Positions 7,941 to 16,022 of a stretch of DNA of 64,000 nucleotides are shown here, one piece after another. The stretch's first letter is position 1. Each line of letters begins with the position of its first letter. The DNA lies in NCBI RefSeq assembly GCF_009936375.1, contig NZ_AP022332.1, positions 2,450,501 through 2,514,500 on the forward strand, written 5' to 3'. The DNA is from Methylosinus sp. C49. GTDB taxonomy: Bacteria; Pseudomonadota; Alphaproteobacteria; Rhizobiales; Beijerinckiaceae. The notes below the pieces were generated by a model. It did no database searches. It had not been told where the DNA came from and saw nothing but the letters and a program-made list of their open reading frames with translations. Position numbers and translations under genes: made by a program.

Positions 7941-8534
7941 TCATTCGACCGCGACCGACTTGTCCAGCTCCACGCAGGCGGCGGGGTCCACGCGCTCCAG
8001 CTCGAAGACGCGGTTCTGGCGCGTCAGCTCGAGATAGAGGGACTTCTTTCTCTGGTCCGGGCCACGCCAGCCGCTCACGCCCTCGTCCATGTAGAGCGTG
8101 ACCGAAGCGCCATCCTCGGCGAGATCGATGGGAAATTCGCCGCCTTCCTCGGCCGAGCCCCCGAGGCCGCCGCGCGCCATGCATTGGGCGGCGGCGTCCT
8201 TGCGGAACGAGCGGATGAGGCGGGCGCCGTCGACGTCGCGATTGGCCTGTTCGCTCCAGGCGCAGCCGCCGACGACGTAAAAAGCCTTGCCATGGCCCTT
8301 GTGGCGAAGCTCGATGCGCAGATCGCGCGCGTCCTCCGGCGTCGTGGCGAGCTCGCGCTGCAGCGACAGCCGCACGGAGACGACGGTCTGACCGGGATGC
8401 GCGCGCAGATGCGCTTCGTCATAGCGACGGAAGAAGCAGGCCCCGCTCGGCGGGACCTTGTCGATCAGCAGATTTTTGGCGGCGGCGGCGCTCGAAAGAG
8501 CGAGAAACAGAGAGACGCATAGCGAGCGCTTCAT
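7941..8534 (-). CDS. Exported protein of unknown function
   Basis: About 197 residues starting at an ATG that gives a clean signal peptide (MKRSLCVSLFLALSSAAAA). The frame is open 12 codons further upstream, but that extension would spoil the signal. The mature protein has four cysteines (in GACFFR, GGCAWS, AQCMAR and AACVEL) that could form two disulfides in the periplasm. No family is recognised. It lies 10 bp downstream of the SelO gene on the same strand and is probably cotranscribed with it. No enzymatic motif is visible. Confidence 0.65.
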   Translation of the reverse strand: MKRSLCVSLFLALSSAAAAKNLLIDKVPPSGACFFRRYDEAHLRAHPGQTVVSVRLSLQRELATTPEDARDLRIELRHKGHGKAFYVVGGCAWSEQANRDVDGARLIRSFRKDAAAQCMARGGLGGSAEEGGEFPIDLAEDGASVTLYMDEGVSGWRGPDQRKKSLYLELTRQNRVFELERVDPAACVELDKSVAVE

Positions 8535-8544
8535 TTTCTGAATG

Positions 8545-9981
8545 TCATCCCCCGGCAGGCGCCTGCGCATAGGCTTCGCGCATCGAAGCGATCTGCGCGA
8601 CCTTGTCGGCGAGCGCGCTCCAATCGTCGCGCTCCGCGATATGCGCCCAGATCGATTCGACCTCTTCGATCAGCATAGTGCAGGGGACGGGGCGACGAAA
8701 ATAGGGATGGTCGAGATTGGCGGCGGGCGATGTCTCATGCGCGGCGAGCGCCGCGCGCAGTCCTTGGAATTCCGGCGCGTCATAGGCCGCCGCCTCCGGG
8801 CTCGCGGCGGCGCGCTCGCGGCTCGCCATGCCGCCGCGCCAATCGAAGAAGGTCTGCTCATAGGGCGCCTGCGTCTTGCCGAGAAATTCCAGCAATCCTT
8901 TGGCGAGCGCGGCGTCCTGCTCGGGATCGTTTGCCGGCAGCAGGCCGAAGCGGTCGAGCAGAGCGAGCTGGAACTCGCGCTGGATGACGGCCTGAAAGCC
9001 GCCGAGAATCTGCTCGGCGCGCTGCAGCCCGACATGCGGCAGAATGGTCTCCGCGAGGCGCGTGAGATTCCAGCCGAGCGCGCCCGGCTGACGGCCGAAG
9101 GAATAGAGCCCGCTGTCGTCGAAATAGGCCGCGGTGAATTGCGGGTCATAGCGCGGCGCGAAGCGCCACGGCCCATAGTCGAAGCTCTCGCCGGTGATGT
9201 TGATATTGTCCGAGTTGAGAACGCCATGGACGAAGCCTGCGGCCATATAGCGCGCCCCGAGCCGCGCCACCCGCGCCACGACGCGCTCCAGAAAAGCGCC
9301 GGCCCGGCTTTCCGCCGGCTCGGCGGCCAGCTCGGGAAAATAATTGGCGACGCAATAGTCGATGAGCCGTCCGAGCGCTTCTTGATCGTCGAGATGGGCG
9401 AGGCGCTGAAACGTGCCGATGCGAATATGGGAATGGGAGAGCCGCACCAGCACGCTGGAGCGCGTCGGCGAGGGCTCGTCGCCGCGATAGAGCGGCTCGC
9501 CGGTCTCGATCAGGCTGAAGCTCTTGGAGGTGTCGACGCCCAGCGCCTCCAGCATCTCTGTGGCGAGAATCTCGCGCACGCCGCCCTTCAGCGTGAGCTT
9601 GCCGTCGCCCTGGCGCGACCAGGGCGTGCGGCCCGAGCCTTTCGTGCCGAGATCGAGCAGGCGTCCGTCCTCGGCGTCGCGCAGTTGCGTGAGCAAAAAG
9701 CCGCGGCCGTCGCCAATGTCGGGATTATAGGTGCGGAACTGATGGCCGTGATAGCGCAGCGCCAGCGGCTGCGGAAAGCCGCCGGGCAGAGGCTCGAAAC
9801 GGCCGAGATGGGCGATCCATTCCTCTTCCGTCAGCGTGTCCAGGCCGACGCGCGCCGCCCAGCGCTGATTGCGATAGCGCAGAATATGCTGCGGGAAGCG
9901 GGCGGGCTCCACAGGGTCGAAGAAGCCGTCGCCGAGCGTGGCGTGGAGGGTCTCGGCGCGATAGCGCGGGGAAGGGGGCAT
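8545..9981 (-). CDS. selO: Protein adenylyltransferase SelO (YdiU/UPF0061)
   Basis: A 478-residue member of the SelO family, a pseudokinase fold that binds ATP in flipped orientation and transfers AMP to Ser, Thr or Tyr of target proteins, several of them redox-related. Recognisable blocks are ALRYHGHQFRTYNP, LLDLGTKGSGRTPWSR with the glycine-rich nucleotide-binding segment (near residues 107-120), LKGGVREILATEML, RGDEPSPTRSSVLVR, and the metal-binding region GFVHGVLNSDNINITG followed by DYGPW. Length matches bacterial SelO. As in most bacteria there is no C-terminal selenocysteine. The next gene downstream is the exported protein at 7941-8534. Confidence 0.95.
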   Translation of the reverse strand: MPPSPRYRAETLHATLGDGFFDPVEPARFPQHILRYRNQRWAARVGLDTLTEEEWIAHLGRFEPLPGGFPQPLALRYHGHQFRTYNPDIGDGRGFLLTQLRDAEDGRLLDLGTKGSGRTPWSRQGDGKLTLKGGVREILATEMLEALGVDTSKSFSLIETGEPLYRGDEPSPTRSSVLVRLSHSHIRIGTFQRLAHLDDQEALGRLIDYCVANYFPELAAEPAESRAGAFLERVVARVARLGARYMAAGFVHGVLNSDNINITGESFDYGPWRFAPRYDPQFTAAYFDDSGLYSFGRQPGALGWNLTRLAETILPHVGLQRAEQILGGFQAVIQREFQLALLDRFGLLPANDPEQDAALAKGLLEFLGKTQAPYEQTFFDWRGGMASRERAAASPEAAAYDAPEFQGLRAALAAHETSPAANLDHPYFRRPVPCTMLIEEVESIWAHIAERDDWSALADKVAQIASMREAYAQAPAGG

Positions 9982-10080
9982 GGGGGTTCTCGGCTCTCGC
10001 TATGGCAGAAAATTCTGCGACCAGAGACGCCGCGAAGCAAGCCGGGCGCCCGCATCGGCCTGGGCTCCATCCACCGCCAC

Positions 10081-10108
10081 AAAAAAAGGCGGAGAGCAGC
10101 TCTCCGCC
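10081..10108 (-). terminator. Intrinsic terminator after the DUF465 gene
   Basis: Stem GGCGGAGA / TCTCCGCC (10088-10095 with 10101-10108) and a five-base loop. On the minus strand it is followed by seven T (complement of 10081-10087). It lies 28 bp beyond the stop of the DUF465 gene at 10136. Confidence 0.85.
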
Positions 10109-10135
10109 TCGACGCTAGACCTCTATCGCAACTGC

Positions 10136-10315
10136 TCAGTGCAGGCTGACGCCTTGCCGCAGCTTGTTGATCTCGTCCTTGAGCTGAAGCTTTTTGCGCT
10201 TCAATTCGTGGAGCTTCGAATCATCGTATCGGGGATGGTGCTGAACCTGCTCGATCTCTTTCTTGAGCGCCTGATGGCGGCGTTCGAGCTCGACGAGATG
10301 GGTCTGTAGCGACAT
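10136..10315 (-). CDS. DUF465 (YdcH-like) small coiled-coil protein
   Basis: A 59-residue protein starting MSLQTHLVELERRH and containing the DUF465 core HELKRKKLQLKDEINKL near the C-terminus. It is predicted to be helical and highly charged. An AAAGGAGGC ribosome-binding site lies a few bases before the ATG, and an intrinsic terminator follows the stop, so it is a monocistronic unit. It is a paralogue of the protein at 7601-7819, sharing the Lys-Arg-Lys-Lys-Leu block, though that one is longer at both ends. The function of the family is unknown. Confidence 0.8.
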   Translation of the reverse strand: MSLQTHLVELERRHQALKKEIEQVQHHPRYDDSKLHELKRKKLQLKDEINKLRQGVSLH

Positions 10316-10581
10316 ACGGCGCCTCCTTTGGTTGATGACAGAAGGACGACGTCAGTGTGACATGAATTCCAAGGCCCGCAAGGGGCGAAGTCGTCGCGGG
10401 GCAATGAATTATTTCGCCCGAAGCCATTGCGCGAGGAAGGAAATCTTAACGTTCGGCGACGCCGGGGCCGCTGTTTTGCGACAGAGCGTGGAAACTGTCG
10501 AAGGGCGCTTGCGCCTCGGCCCGACAGCCATTATACGGGCGTCACTCGCGCTGGACGGAGCAAGCATCCGAACGGCGCCGG

Positions 10582-10656
<75 letters not shown>

Positions 10657-10690
10657 TTCTGATCCACCCTACGCACGATCTACTCCGCCG

Positions 10691-10722
10691 CCCGATGACG
10701 AAAACACATCGGGCATTTTTTT
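10691..10722 (+). terminator. Intrinsic terminator after tRNA-Val
   Basis: Seven-base stem CCCGATG/CATCGGG (10691-10697 and 10707-10713), a nine-base loop, then CA and seven T (10716-10722). It is 35 bp downstream of the tRNA. Confidence 0.85.
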
Positions 10723-10925
10723 GGTCGCGTGGCGTTTCCTTCGTTGCGTGGCCGCGCCGCGGCGATATTCGGCGGAGTTTCTATTTCAATTCGATGTTCC
10801 GCGGCCTATATCATCGAAATTGAGCTTGTTACTGGGGCCGAATCTCTCGACGCGGGAAGTCGCCGATTGCAATCGACTTCGATATCGGCTCCAATTGATA
10901 AGATTCGACCGCGGAGGAAAAAGCC

Positions 10926-11396
10926 ATGTCCGAAGCCGAAGACAAAGCGCTCGTCGCACAGATACTCTCATCCTATCTTTCAAATAATACTGTTGCGCCT
11001 CTCGATCTTCCTTCTGTCATCGCGGCCGTGAAAAAAGCCTTCGGCGGCGCCGACGTCGAGACGTCGAATGCAACGGAGGGCGAGGCCAAGCAGTGGCGGC
11101 CTGCCGTTCCTGTGAAGAAATCCGTCACGGCGGATGCGATTTCTTGCCTTTGTTGTGGCGAGCCGTTCAAATCCTTGAAGCGTCATCTTCAGGCCGAGCA
11201 CAAGCTGACGCCGGAGGCGTATCGCGCCGCCTTCGATCTGAAGAGCGATTATCCGATCGTCGCGCCCAATTACGCTGCGCAGCGCTCGGCTCTGGCAAAA
11301 TCGCTCGGTCTCGGCCGCAAGCCGTCGGCGAAAGGCGCGGCCGTCGCAAAGAAGCGCGGCGCGCCGGCGCGCGGCAGAGCCGCCGCCGAGGCCTGA
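10926..11396 (+). CDS. mucR: MucR/Ros-family zinc-finger transcriptional regulator
   Basis: A 156-residue DNA-binding protein. The prokaryotic zinc finger sits at residues 74-92 with Cys74, Cys77, His87 and His92 (CLCCGEPFKSLKRHLQAEH), then the MucR-typical LTPEAYRAAFDLKSDYPIVAPNYA. The N-terminal helical part (residues 1-45) is where family members oligomerise. The C-terminal tail is Lys/Ala/Gly-rich. MucR/Ros proteins bind AT-rich DNA in an H-NS-like way and control exopolysaccharide and their own gene in rhizobia, Brucella and relatives. The upstream 150 bp is locally AT-rich, so autoregulation is plausible. GGAGG lies 9 bases before the ATG. It is convergent with, and next to, the exopolysaccharide locus. 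Confidence 0.92.
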   Translation: MSEAEDKALVAQILSSYLSNNTVAPLDLPSVIAAVKKAFGGADVETSNATEGEAKQWRPAVPVKKSVTADAISCLCCGEPFKSLKRHLQAEHKLTPEAYRAAFDLKSDYPIVAPNYAAQRSALAKSLGLGRKPSAKGAAVAKKRGAPARGRAAAEA

Positions 11397-11433
11397 CAGA
11401 AGCCGCGCCGCGGAGATCGCTCGTCGGCGCGTC

Positions 11434-13458
11434 TCACTCGATATGATAGGCGTCGAAGGCGCCTCCGCCCGCATAGGGCGAATAGGCGTAGGGGCCGTAT
11501 TTGCGCGCTTTCGCCTCGCTCACCAGATTGAGCGCGACGCCCGCTATTTTGCCGCGATCTGGAAGCCGCTCTATCGCATGGGCGACGACCTCGCGCGACG
11601 TCGCGGCCCAGCGAATGACGACGATCGTCTTATCGACGAGGCCCGCGACGACGAGCGGATCGACGACGGGGCCGACCGGCGGCGTGTCGACGATAACGAG
11701 ATCGAAGCTCCGGCGCAGCGCGCTCATGAGCGTTTTCATCTTTTCTGAGGCGAGCAGATCGGCGGGAGCCTGTATCTCCCCGCCGGCGGGAAGAATCCAT
11801 ATCCCTCGCGTCTCATCGAAGAAGATCGCGGCGACCGGGCTCGCCGAGCCGATGAGCAGTTCCACCAGGCCGGACCTCTCCTCGGCGCGAAAGAGCCGAG
11901 ATGCGGCGCGGCGGCGCAGGTCTGCGTCGATCAATAACGTGCGCAGGCCGGACTGCGCGGCCGAGACGGCGAGCGCGGCGGCGATCGTCGTCGTTCCTTC
12001 TCCCGGAACTGCGGAGGCCAGCTGAATCAGCACGGGGGGATCGTCCACAGCGCTCATGGCGATGGCGTGGCGCAACGCGCGGAGCGCCTCGCTGGCGCGC
12101 GACAGAGGTTTTGCGCGCACGAGATCGGCGAGGGCGGGAGCGCTCGCGTCGGTTTTCGGAATGGAGCCGAGCAGAGGCAGACCGAGCCCCGTCTCGATCT
12201 GCGCGATCGTCGTGAATCCGGTGTCTTTCAATTCGCAGGCATAGGCGACGCCGAGCCCGAAGACCGCGCCGAGCGCCAGCGCGATCAGCAATGTCTGCTG
12301 CGCGTCGGGCCAGGACGGGGCGTTCGGCGCGAGCGCCGGCGATATGATTCGCGCGTCGCGCGGCTCGAATTTGGCTTGCTCCTCCACCAGGCGCGCGCGG
12401 CGCATCGTCTCGTCGAGCAGCTTGCGATCGGCGGCGGCGGCGCGCTCCAGCTCGCTTCGCCGCACGAGGCGCTCCTTGTCGCCTTCCTCCGCTTCGGAAA
12501 TCTCGCGCAATGCCGTCGTCGCGGCGTCGCTGCTTTTTTCCGCCAGCTCCAGTTCCTGGCGCGCGCTGGCCGCGAGGCGTCGCCGCTCGGCCTCGATGGC
12601 GCGCTCGACATCGGCTTTCTCGGCGCGCAGCGCGATCACGGAAGGATGCGCCGGCGTATAGCGGGCGCGCAGCTCCGCCTCGCGACGGGAGAGCTGGTCG
12701 CCGCGTTGGCGAAGCTCGTCGAGCGCTCCGCCGAGCGCGGGCGGCGATCCCAACGCGATTTGCGCCCTGCGTTCCGCCGCCTCCGCCCGGGCCTCCGCCG
12801 CGCGCTGCGCGATGGCGGTCTGCTGCTTCGCCGGCGTGGCAGGGGCGTAGGCGGCGCGAAACCGCGCCAGCGCCTCCTCGGAGGCGCGCAATTGCCGTTG
12901 CAGCGCGACGAGCCGCTCGGCGAGCCAGGCGGAGGCGCGCCGCGCCGCCTCGAGCCGCGTGTCCAGCCGGTCGACCACGAAGGCGTCGGCGATCGCGTCC
13001 GCGAGCCGCGCCGCTTTCGCCGGATCTGTGGAGGTGACGGCGATCTTTATCACCGGCGAGTAGCGCAGCTGGGCGACGGAGAGAGCGCTCCGCAAGCGCT
13101 CGAGCGCCGCGGCGCCGAATTCGGGATCGTCGGCCAGCCTTTCCCGCTCCACGACGCGCCGCAGCAGCGCCGCCGATCTCATGACGGCGATGTCGCTCTT
13201 CATCGTCTGCCGATTGATCGGCGCTCGCGCCAAAATCGCATCCGCGCCGATCGAGCGATCCGGCCGCATCTCGATCAGCAATTGCGCGGAGGCCGTGTAG
13301 CGCGGCGTCGCCATTGCCAGGAAGGCCGCGCCGGCGAAGAGGGCGAGCATCGTCGCGCCGAGCAGCGGCGGCCAGCGCCGGCGGAGGAATTGCGCTGCGG
13401 CGCGAAGCTTGCGGCTGCGCGCATCGAGCCAGAACGCCGTCGTCGATCGCTCGCGCAT
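11434..13458 (-). CDS. Wzc/ExoP-like chain-length protein with degenerate P-loop
   Basis: A 674-residue inner-membrane protein. An N-terminal helix near residues 32-50 is followed by a Wzz-type periplasmic region (PRYTASAQLLIEM), long coiled coils (about 160-350), a second helix near 385-405 and a cytoplasmic tyrosine-kinase-like domain. Walker A' (LLIDADLRRR) and Walker B (FDLVIVDTPPVGP) are present. The P-loop reads PGEGTTT at residues 485-491, with Thr489 where the catalytic lysine belongs. The tail has four tyrosines (KYGPYAYSPYAGG plus one). It is a paralogue of the protein at 27577-29814, which keeps the lysine. It probably controls polymer length or binds the active kinase rather than phosphorylating. 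It is 14 bp downstream of a phosphatase gene. Confidence 0.88.
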   Translation of the reverse strand: MRERSTTAFWLDARSRKLRAAAQFLRRRWPPLLGATMLALFAGAAFLAMATPRYTASAQLLIEMRPDRSIGADAILARAPINRQTMKSDIAVMRSAALLRRVVERERLADDPEFGAAALERLRSALSVAQLRYSPVIKIAVTSTDPAKAARLADAIADAFVVDRLDTRLEAARRASAWLAERLVALQRQLRASEEALARFRAAYAPATPAKQQTAIAQRAAEARAEAAERRAQIALGSPPALGGALDELRQRGDQLSRREAELRARYTPAHPSVIALRAEKADVERAIEAERRRLAASARQELELAEKSSDAATTALREISEAEEGDKERLVRRSELERAAAADRKLLDETMRRARLVEEQAKFEPRDARIISPALAPNAPSWPDAQQTLLIALALGAVFGLGVAYACELKDTGFTTIAQIETGLGLPLLGSIPKTDASAPALADLVRAKPLSRASEALRALRHAIAMSAVDDPPVLIQLASAVPGEGTTTIAAALAVSAAQSGLRTLLIDADLRRRAASRLFRAEERSGLVELLIGSASPVAAIFFDETRGIWILPAGGEIQAPADLLASEKMKTLMSALRRSFDLVIVDTPPVGPVVDPLVVAGLVDKTIVVIRWAATSREVVAHAIERLPDRGKIAGVALNLVSEAKARKYGPYAYSPYAGGGAFDAYHIE

Positions 13459-13472
13459 CGCTCGCGGCGCGA

Positions 13473-14237
13473 TCAGAAGCGGTCCGCGAAAAGCATGCGG
13501 CGGCTATCGCCCTCGAGCACGACAGCGGTGAGCACCGAGGTCGCGAAAGCTCCCGTGTCGACATTGATGCGATTGGGCTGAATGTCCGGCTCGGAGACGG
13601 GCGTATGGCCGTGGACGATCACTTTCCCCCAACCGCCCTCGAAGCTGAGAAACTCCTCGCGGATCCAGAGCAGATCTTCGGCCTTCTGCTGGGCGAGCGG
13701 CACGCCGGGCTTCACGCCCGCATGGCAGAAGAAATAGTCGCCGAAGCTCGCCGTCAGCGTCGTCTCCAGCATGAATTGCAGATGGTGATCCGGGAGCCGC
13801 GCCGTCAACGCGCGGCGCGCCTCCTCGTAATTGCGGCCGCGCATGACGGAGGAGACGTCCACCCCATAGGAATGCAGCGTCTCCACGCCTCCGAACTTGC
13901 GCCAGCCCTCGAGCACGGATTCGTCCTCGAGGAAGCGCAGAAAAATCTCCTCGTGATTGCCGCGCAGCGCGATGAAGGGCGTCGGAAAATCGCGTCGGCT
14001 CAGCCATTCGACCACGGTCGATGATTGCAGGCCGCGATCGACATAATCGCCGAGGAAGATCGTCAGCGTCTCCGCCGGCGCAGTGTCGAGCTCCGCCTCG
14101 ATCCGCCGCGCGAGCGTGTCGAGCAGATCGGCACGGCCGTGAATGTCGCCGACCGCATAGATGCGCAAATTAGCAGGTAGTACGGCCGGAAGCCCGGTCT
14201 GCAAAGCCTGAAATTGCGTCAATCGCGAAATTGTCAT
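13473..14237 (-). CDS. PPP-family metallophosphatase (Ser/Thr phosphatase-like)
   Basis: A 254-residue soluble phosphoesterase with all metal-binding blocks: GDIHG at 30-34, GDYVDRG at 63-69, GNHE at 93-96, then FFCHAGV and VIVHGHTP in the C-terminal half. This set is typical of bacterial PPP phosphatases (PrpA/PrpB-like), which remove phosphate from Ser/Thr and sometimes Tyr, and of related dinucleotide phosphatases. It lies 14 bp upstream of the Wzc-like gene and is very likely cotranscribed with it. That suggests a role in the phosphorylation state of the polysaccharide machinery. Partner and substrate are inferred only from position. Confidence 0.87.
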   Translation of the reverse strand: MTISRLTQFQALQTGLPAVLPANLRIYAVGDIHGRADLLDTLARRIEAELDTAPAETLTIFLGDYVDRGLQSSTVVEWLSRRDFPTPFIALRGNHEEIFLRFLEDESVLEGWRKFGGVETLHSYGVDVSSVMRGRNYEEARRALTARLPDHHLQFMLETTLTASFGDYFFCHAGVKPGVPLAQQKAEDLLWIREEFLSFEGGWGKVIVHGHTPVSEPDIQPNRINVDTGAFATSVLTAVVLEGDSRRMLFADRF

Positions 14238-14378
14238 CTCACCGGCCCGGTCCCCGTCGCGCCCCGAGTTTCGACGTGACGGATCGCAAGTCTAGAGCAT
14301 ATCGCCCGCCGACGAAATCGCGAGAGGCCGCGTTTCGTTGCCCTTTTATGCGCGCGCGGAATCGAGCGAGCCCCATTG

Positions 14379-14443
14379 TTGACATATTATCTCGCCTATG
14401 CTCAAGATCGAGCAGGCGGCTTTTGGTGTAAATTACTGTTTAC
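14379..14443 (+). promoter_or_regulatory. Possible promoter/operator region of the sugar-phosphate transferase gene
   Basis: An AT-rich segment just upstream of the divergent gene pair. It contains TTGACA at 14379-14384 and an inverted repeat GTAAA-N6-TTTAC at 14428-14443, 18 bp before the ATG at 14462. No well-spaced -10 hexamer was found, so this is a candidate binding region only, perhaps for the MucR-like protein encoded nearby. Confidence 0.3.
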
Positions 14444-14461
14444 GCTGGGAATATTTTCAAT

Positions 14462-16015
14462 ATGAGGGTAGCGTCGCCGACATCCAGGGATCGAAGCGCG
14501 TTTCGTCTCCAGCTGGCCGATATCGGCTGGGCGGCGGCTGCGCCTTTCATCGCACTCGCCCTGCGCGACCCCCAGCTGCTCGACATCGGCGATTTCGCGC
14601 GCGACATGCCCGCGCCCTATCGCTACGCCTTCCTTTCCATCGCCTGCACGCTGCTGGTCATGTGGGGCTTCCGCCTCAGCGACCGGATGGGGCAGTTTTT
14701 CTCGCTGCGCGACGCTGTCGATGTCTGCGTCGCCTCGGCCTGCGCCGTCGCCGCGAGCAGCGTCGTTCTGTTCACGCTCACGCGGCTCGAGGGCGTACCG
14801 CGCTCCACGCCGCTTATCTATGTCCTCGTCCTTGCCGCCGGCCTCATCGCGATCCGGGGAATGACGCGGCTGCATCACCGCGAGGTCTGGCGCAGGGAGC
14901 TCGAGGCCGACATCGCCGATCCGTCGGTGGCGTTGCGGCGCGTGATCCTGATCGGCGTTGATCGCTTCGCCTCGGTGGCGATCAAGCTCATCGACTATCA
15001 GCTGCCGCGGACGACGCAGATCGTCGCCGCGCTGGACGCGCGGCCTTCCTTCGTAGGGCGCAAGGTCGGCGGCGTCTCGATCGTCGCTCTGCCGCAGGAC
15101 ATTGGCGCGGTGCTCGACGAATATGCCGAGCATGGCGTCGAGATCGACGAAGTGTGGCTCGCCGACGACAAGGAGGCCTTGCCGGCCGAGCTGCTGAAGG
15201 ATGTCGCCGCGCAATGCGACGCGCGCGGCTGCGATTGCGTCCCCATTGCGGAAGCGCTCAATCTCGCCCCGCGGCTGGCGCGGCCGGAGACGCGGCTCGG
15301 AGGGCCGTCGGACGGGCGTTTCGACACGCCGGATTATTTCGGCTCCAAGCGCGTGATCGATCTTCTGGCGACGAGCCTGCTGCTCGTCTTCGCCGCGCCG
15401 ATGGCGCTGATCGTGGCTTGCGCCATTGTCATCGACGTCGGCGCGCCCATCGTTTTCTGGCAGCAGCGGGTGGGGCGCAATGGCGAGCGCTTCTTCGTCT
15501 ATAAGTTTCGCACCTTTCGGCCGCCCTTCGACCGCCATGGCCGCCGCGTGCCCAAGGAACGGCGCCTGTCGAGGATCGGCCGCGCCATCCGCGCCGCCCG
15601 GCTGGACGAGATTCCGCAGCTCTACAATGTTATTATCGGCCATATGTCGCTGATCGGCCCGCGCCCTCTGCTGCCGGTGGATCAGCCGGCCGATCCGCGG
15701 CGGCGGCTCAGCGTGCGGCCCGGCGTCACCGGATGGGCGCAGATCAAGGGCGGAACGCTGGTCTCGCCCGAGGAGAAGAACGCGCTCGACGTCTGGTATA
15801 TTCGTCACGCCTCGTGGCGGCTCGATCTGGCCATTGTCTTCGGCACGCTCGCCATCGCCTTCACCGGGGAGCGGCTGAATCGCGCCGCGGTCGATCACGC
15901 GACCCGCTGGTATCGGCGCGAGTTCGAAGGCGCGCGGGGCAGGGCGGAGACGGTCGGCCTGCGGCCGCAAGGACGCGTGAAATCGCCGACGCTGGCGCCG
16001 GGACGATCGATCTGA
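14462..16015 (+). CDS. Polyprenyl-phosphate sugar-1-phosphate transferase (initiating enzyme)
   Basis: A 517-residue membrane protein of the WcaJ/ExoY/PssA type, which loads the first sugar phosphate onto undecaprenyl phosphate. The N-terminal half has four hydrophobic helices (about residues 18-38, 55-75, 88-108 and 118-136), then a Rossmann-like middle domain. The C-terminal catalytic domain begins near residue 294 with KRVIDLLATSLLLVFAAP, continues FWQQRVGRNGERFFVYKFRTF, and holds RLDEIPQLYNVIIGHMSLIG, GPRPLLP and RPGVTGWAQI. It is the only plus-strand gene of the polysaccharide pathway and ends 7 bp from the convergent glycosyltransferase gene. The first sugar cannot be told from the sequence. 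Confidence 0.92.
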   Translation: MRVASPTSRDRSAFRLQLADIGWAAAAPFIALALRDPQLLDIGDFARDMPAPYRYAFLSIACTLLVMWGFRLSDRMGQFFSLRDAVDVCVASACAVAASSVVLFTLTRLEGVPRSTPLIYVLVLAAGLIAIRGMTRLHHREVWRRELEADIADPSVALRRVILIGVDRFASVAIKLIDYQLPRTTQIVAALDARPSFVGRKVGGVSIVALPQDIGAVLDEYAEHGVEIDEVWLADDKEALPAELLKDVAAQCDARGCDCVPIAEALNLAPRLARPETRLGGPSDGRFDTPDYFGSKRVIDLLATSLLLVFAAPMALIVACAIVIDVGAPIVFWQQRVGRNGERFFVYKFRTFRPPFDRHGRRVPKERRLSRIGRAIRAARLDEIPQLYNVIIGHMSLIGPRPLLPVDQPADPRRRLSVRPGVTGWAQIKGGTLVSPEEKNALDVWYIRHASWRLDLAIVFGTLAIAFTGERLNRAAVDHATRWYRREFEGARGRAETVGLRPQGRVKSPTLAPGRSI

Positions 16016-16022
16016 GGAGCCG

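Noticed and set aside
8542-10149. Plus-strand frame of 535 codons over selO
   Set aside because: Antisense to a textbook SelO protein; no recognisable domain.
12067-13581. Plus-strand frame of 504 codons over the pseudokinase gene
   Set aside because: Arg/Ala-rich translation with no motif, fully antisense to a clear Wzc-like gene.
14379-14408. Sigma-70 promoter TTGACA with a -10 element
   Set aside because: At 16-18 bp spacing only weak hexamers follow, so no complete promoter was called.
14402-15970. Minus-strand frame of 522 codons over the sugar-phosphate transferase gene
   Set aside because: Antisense to a strong family match; composition is charged and non-globular.
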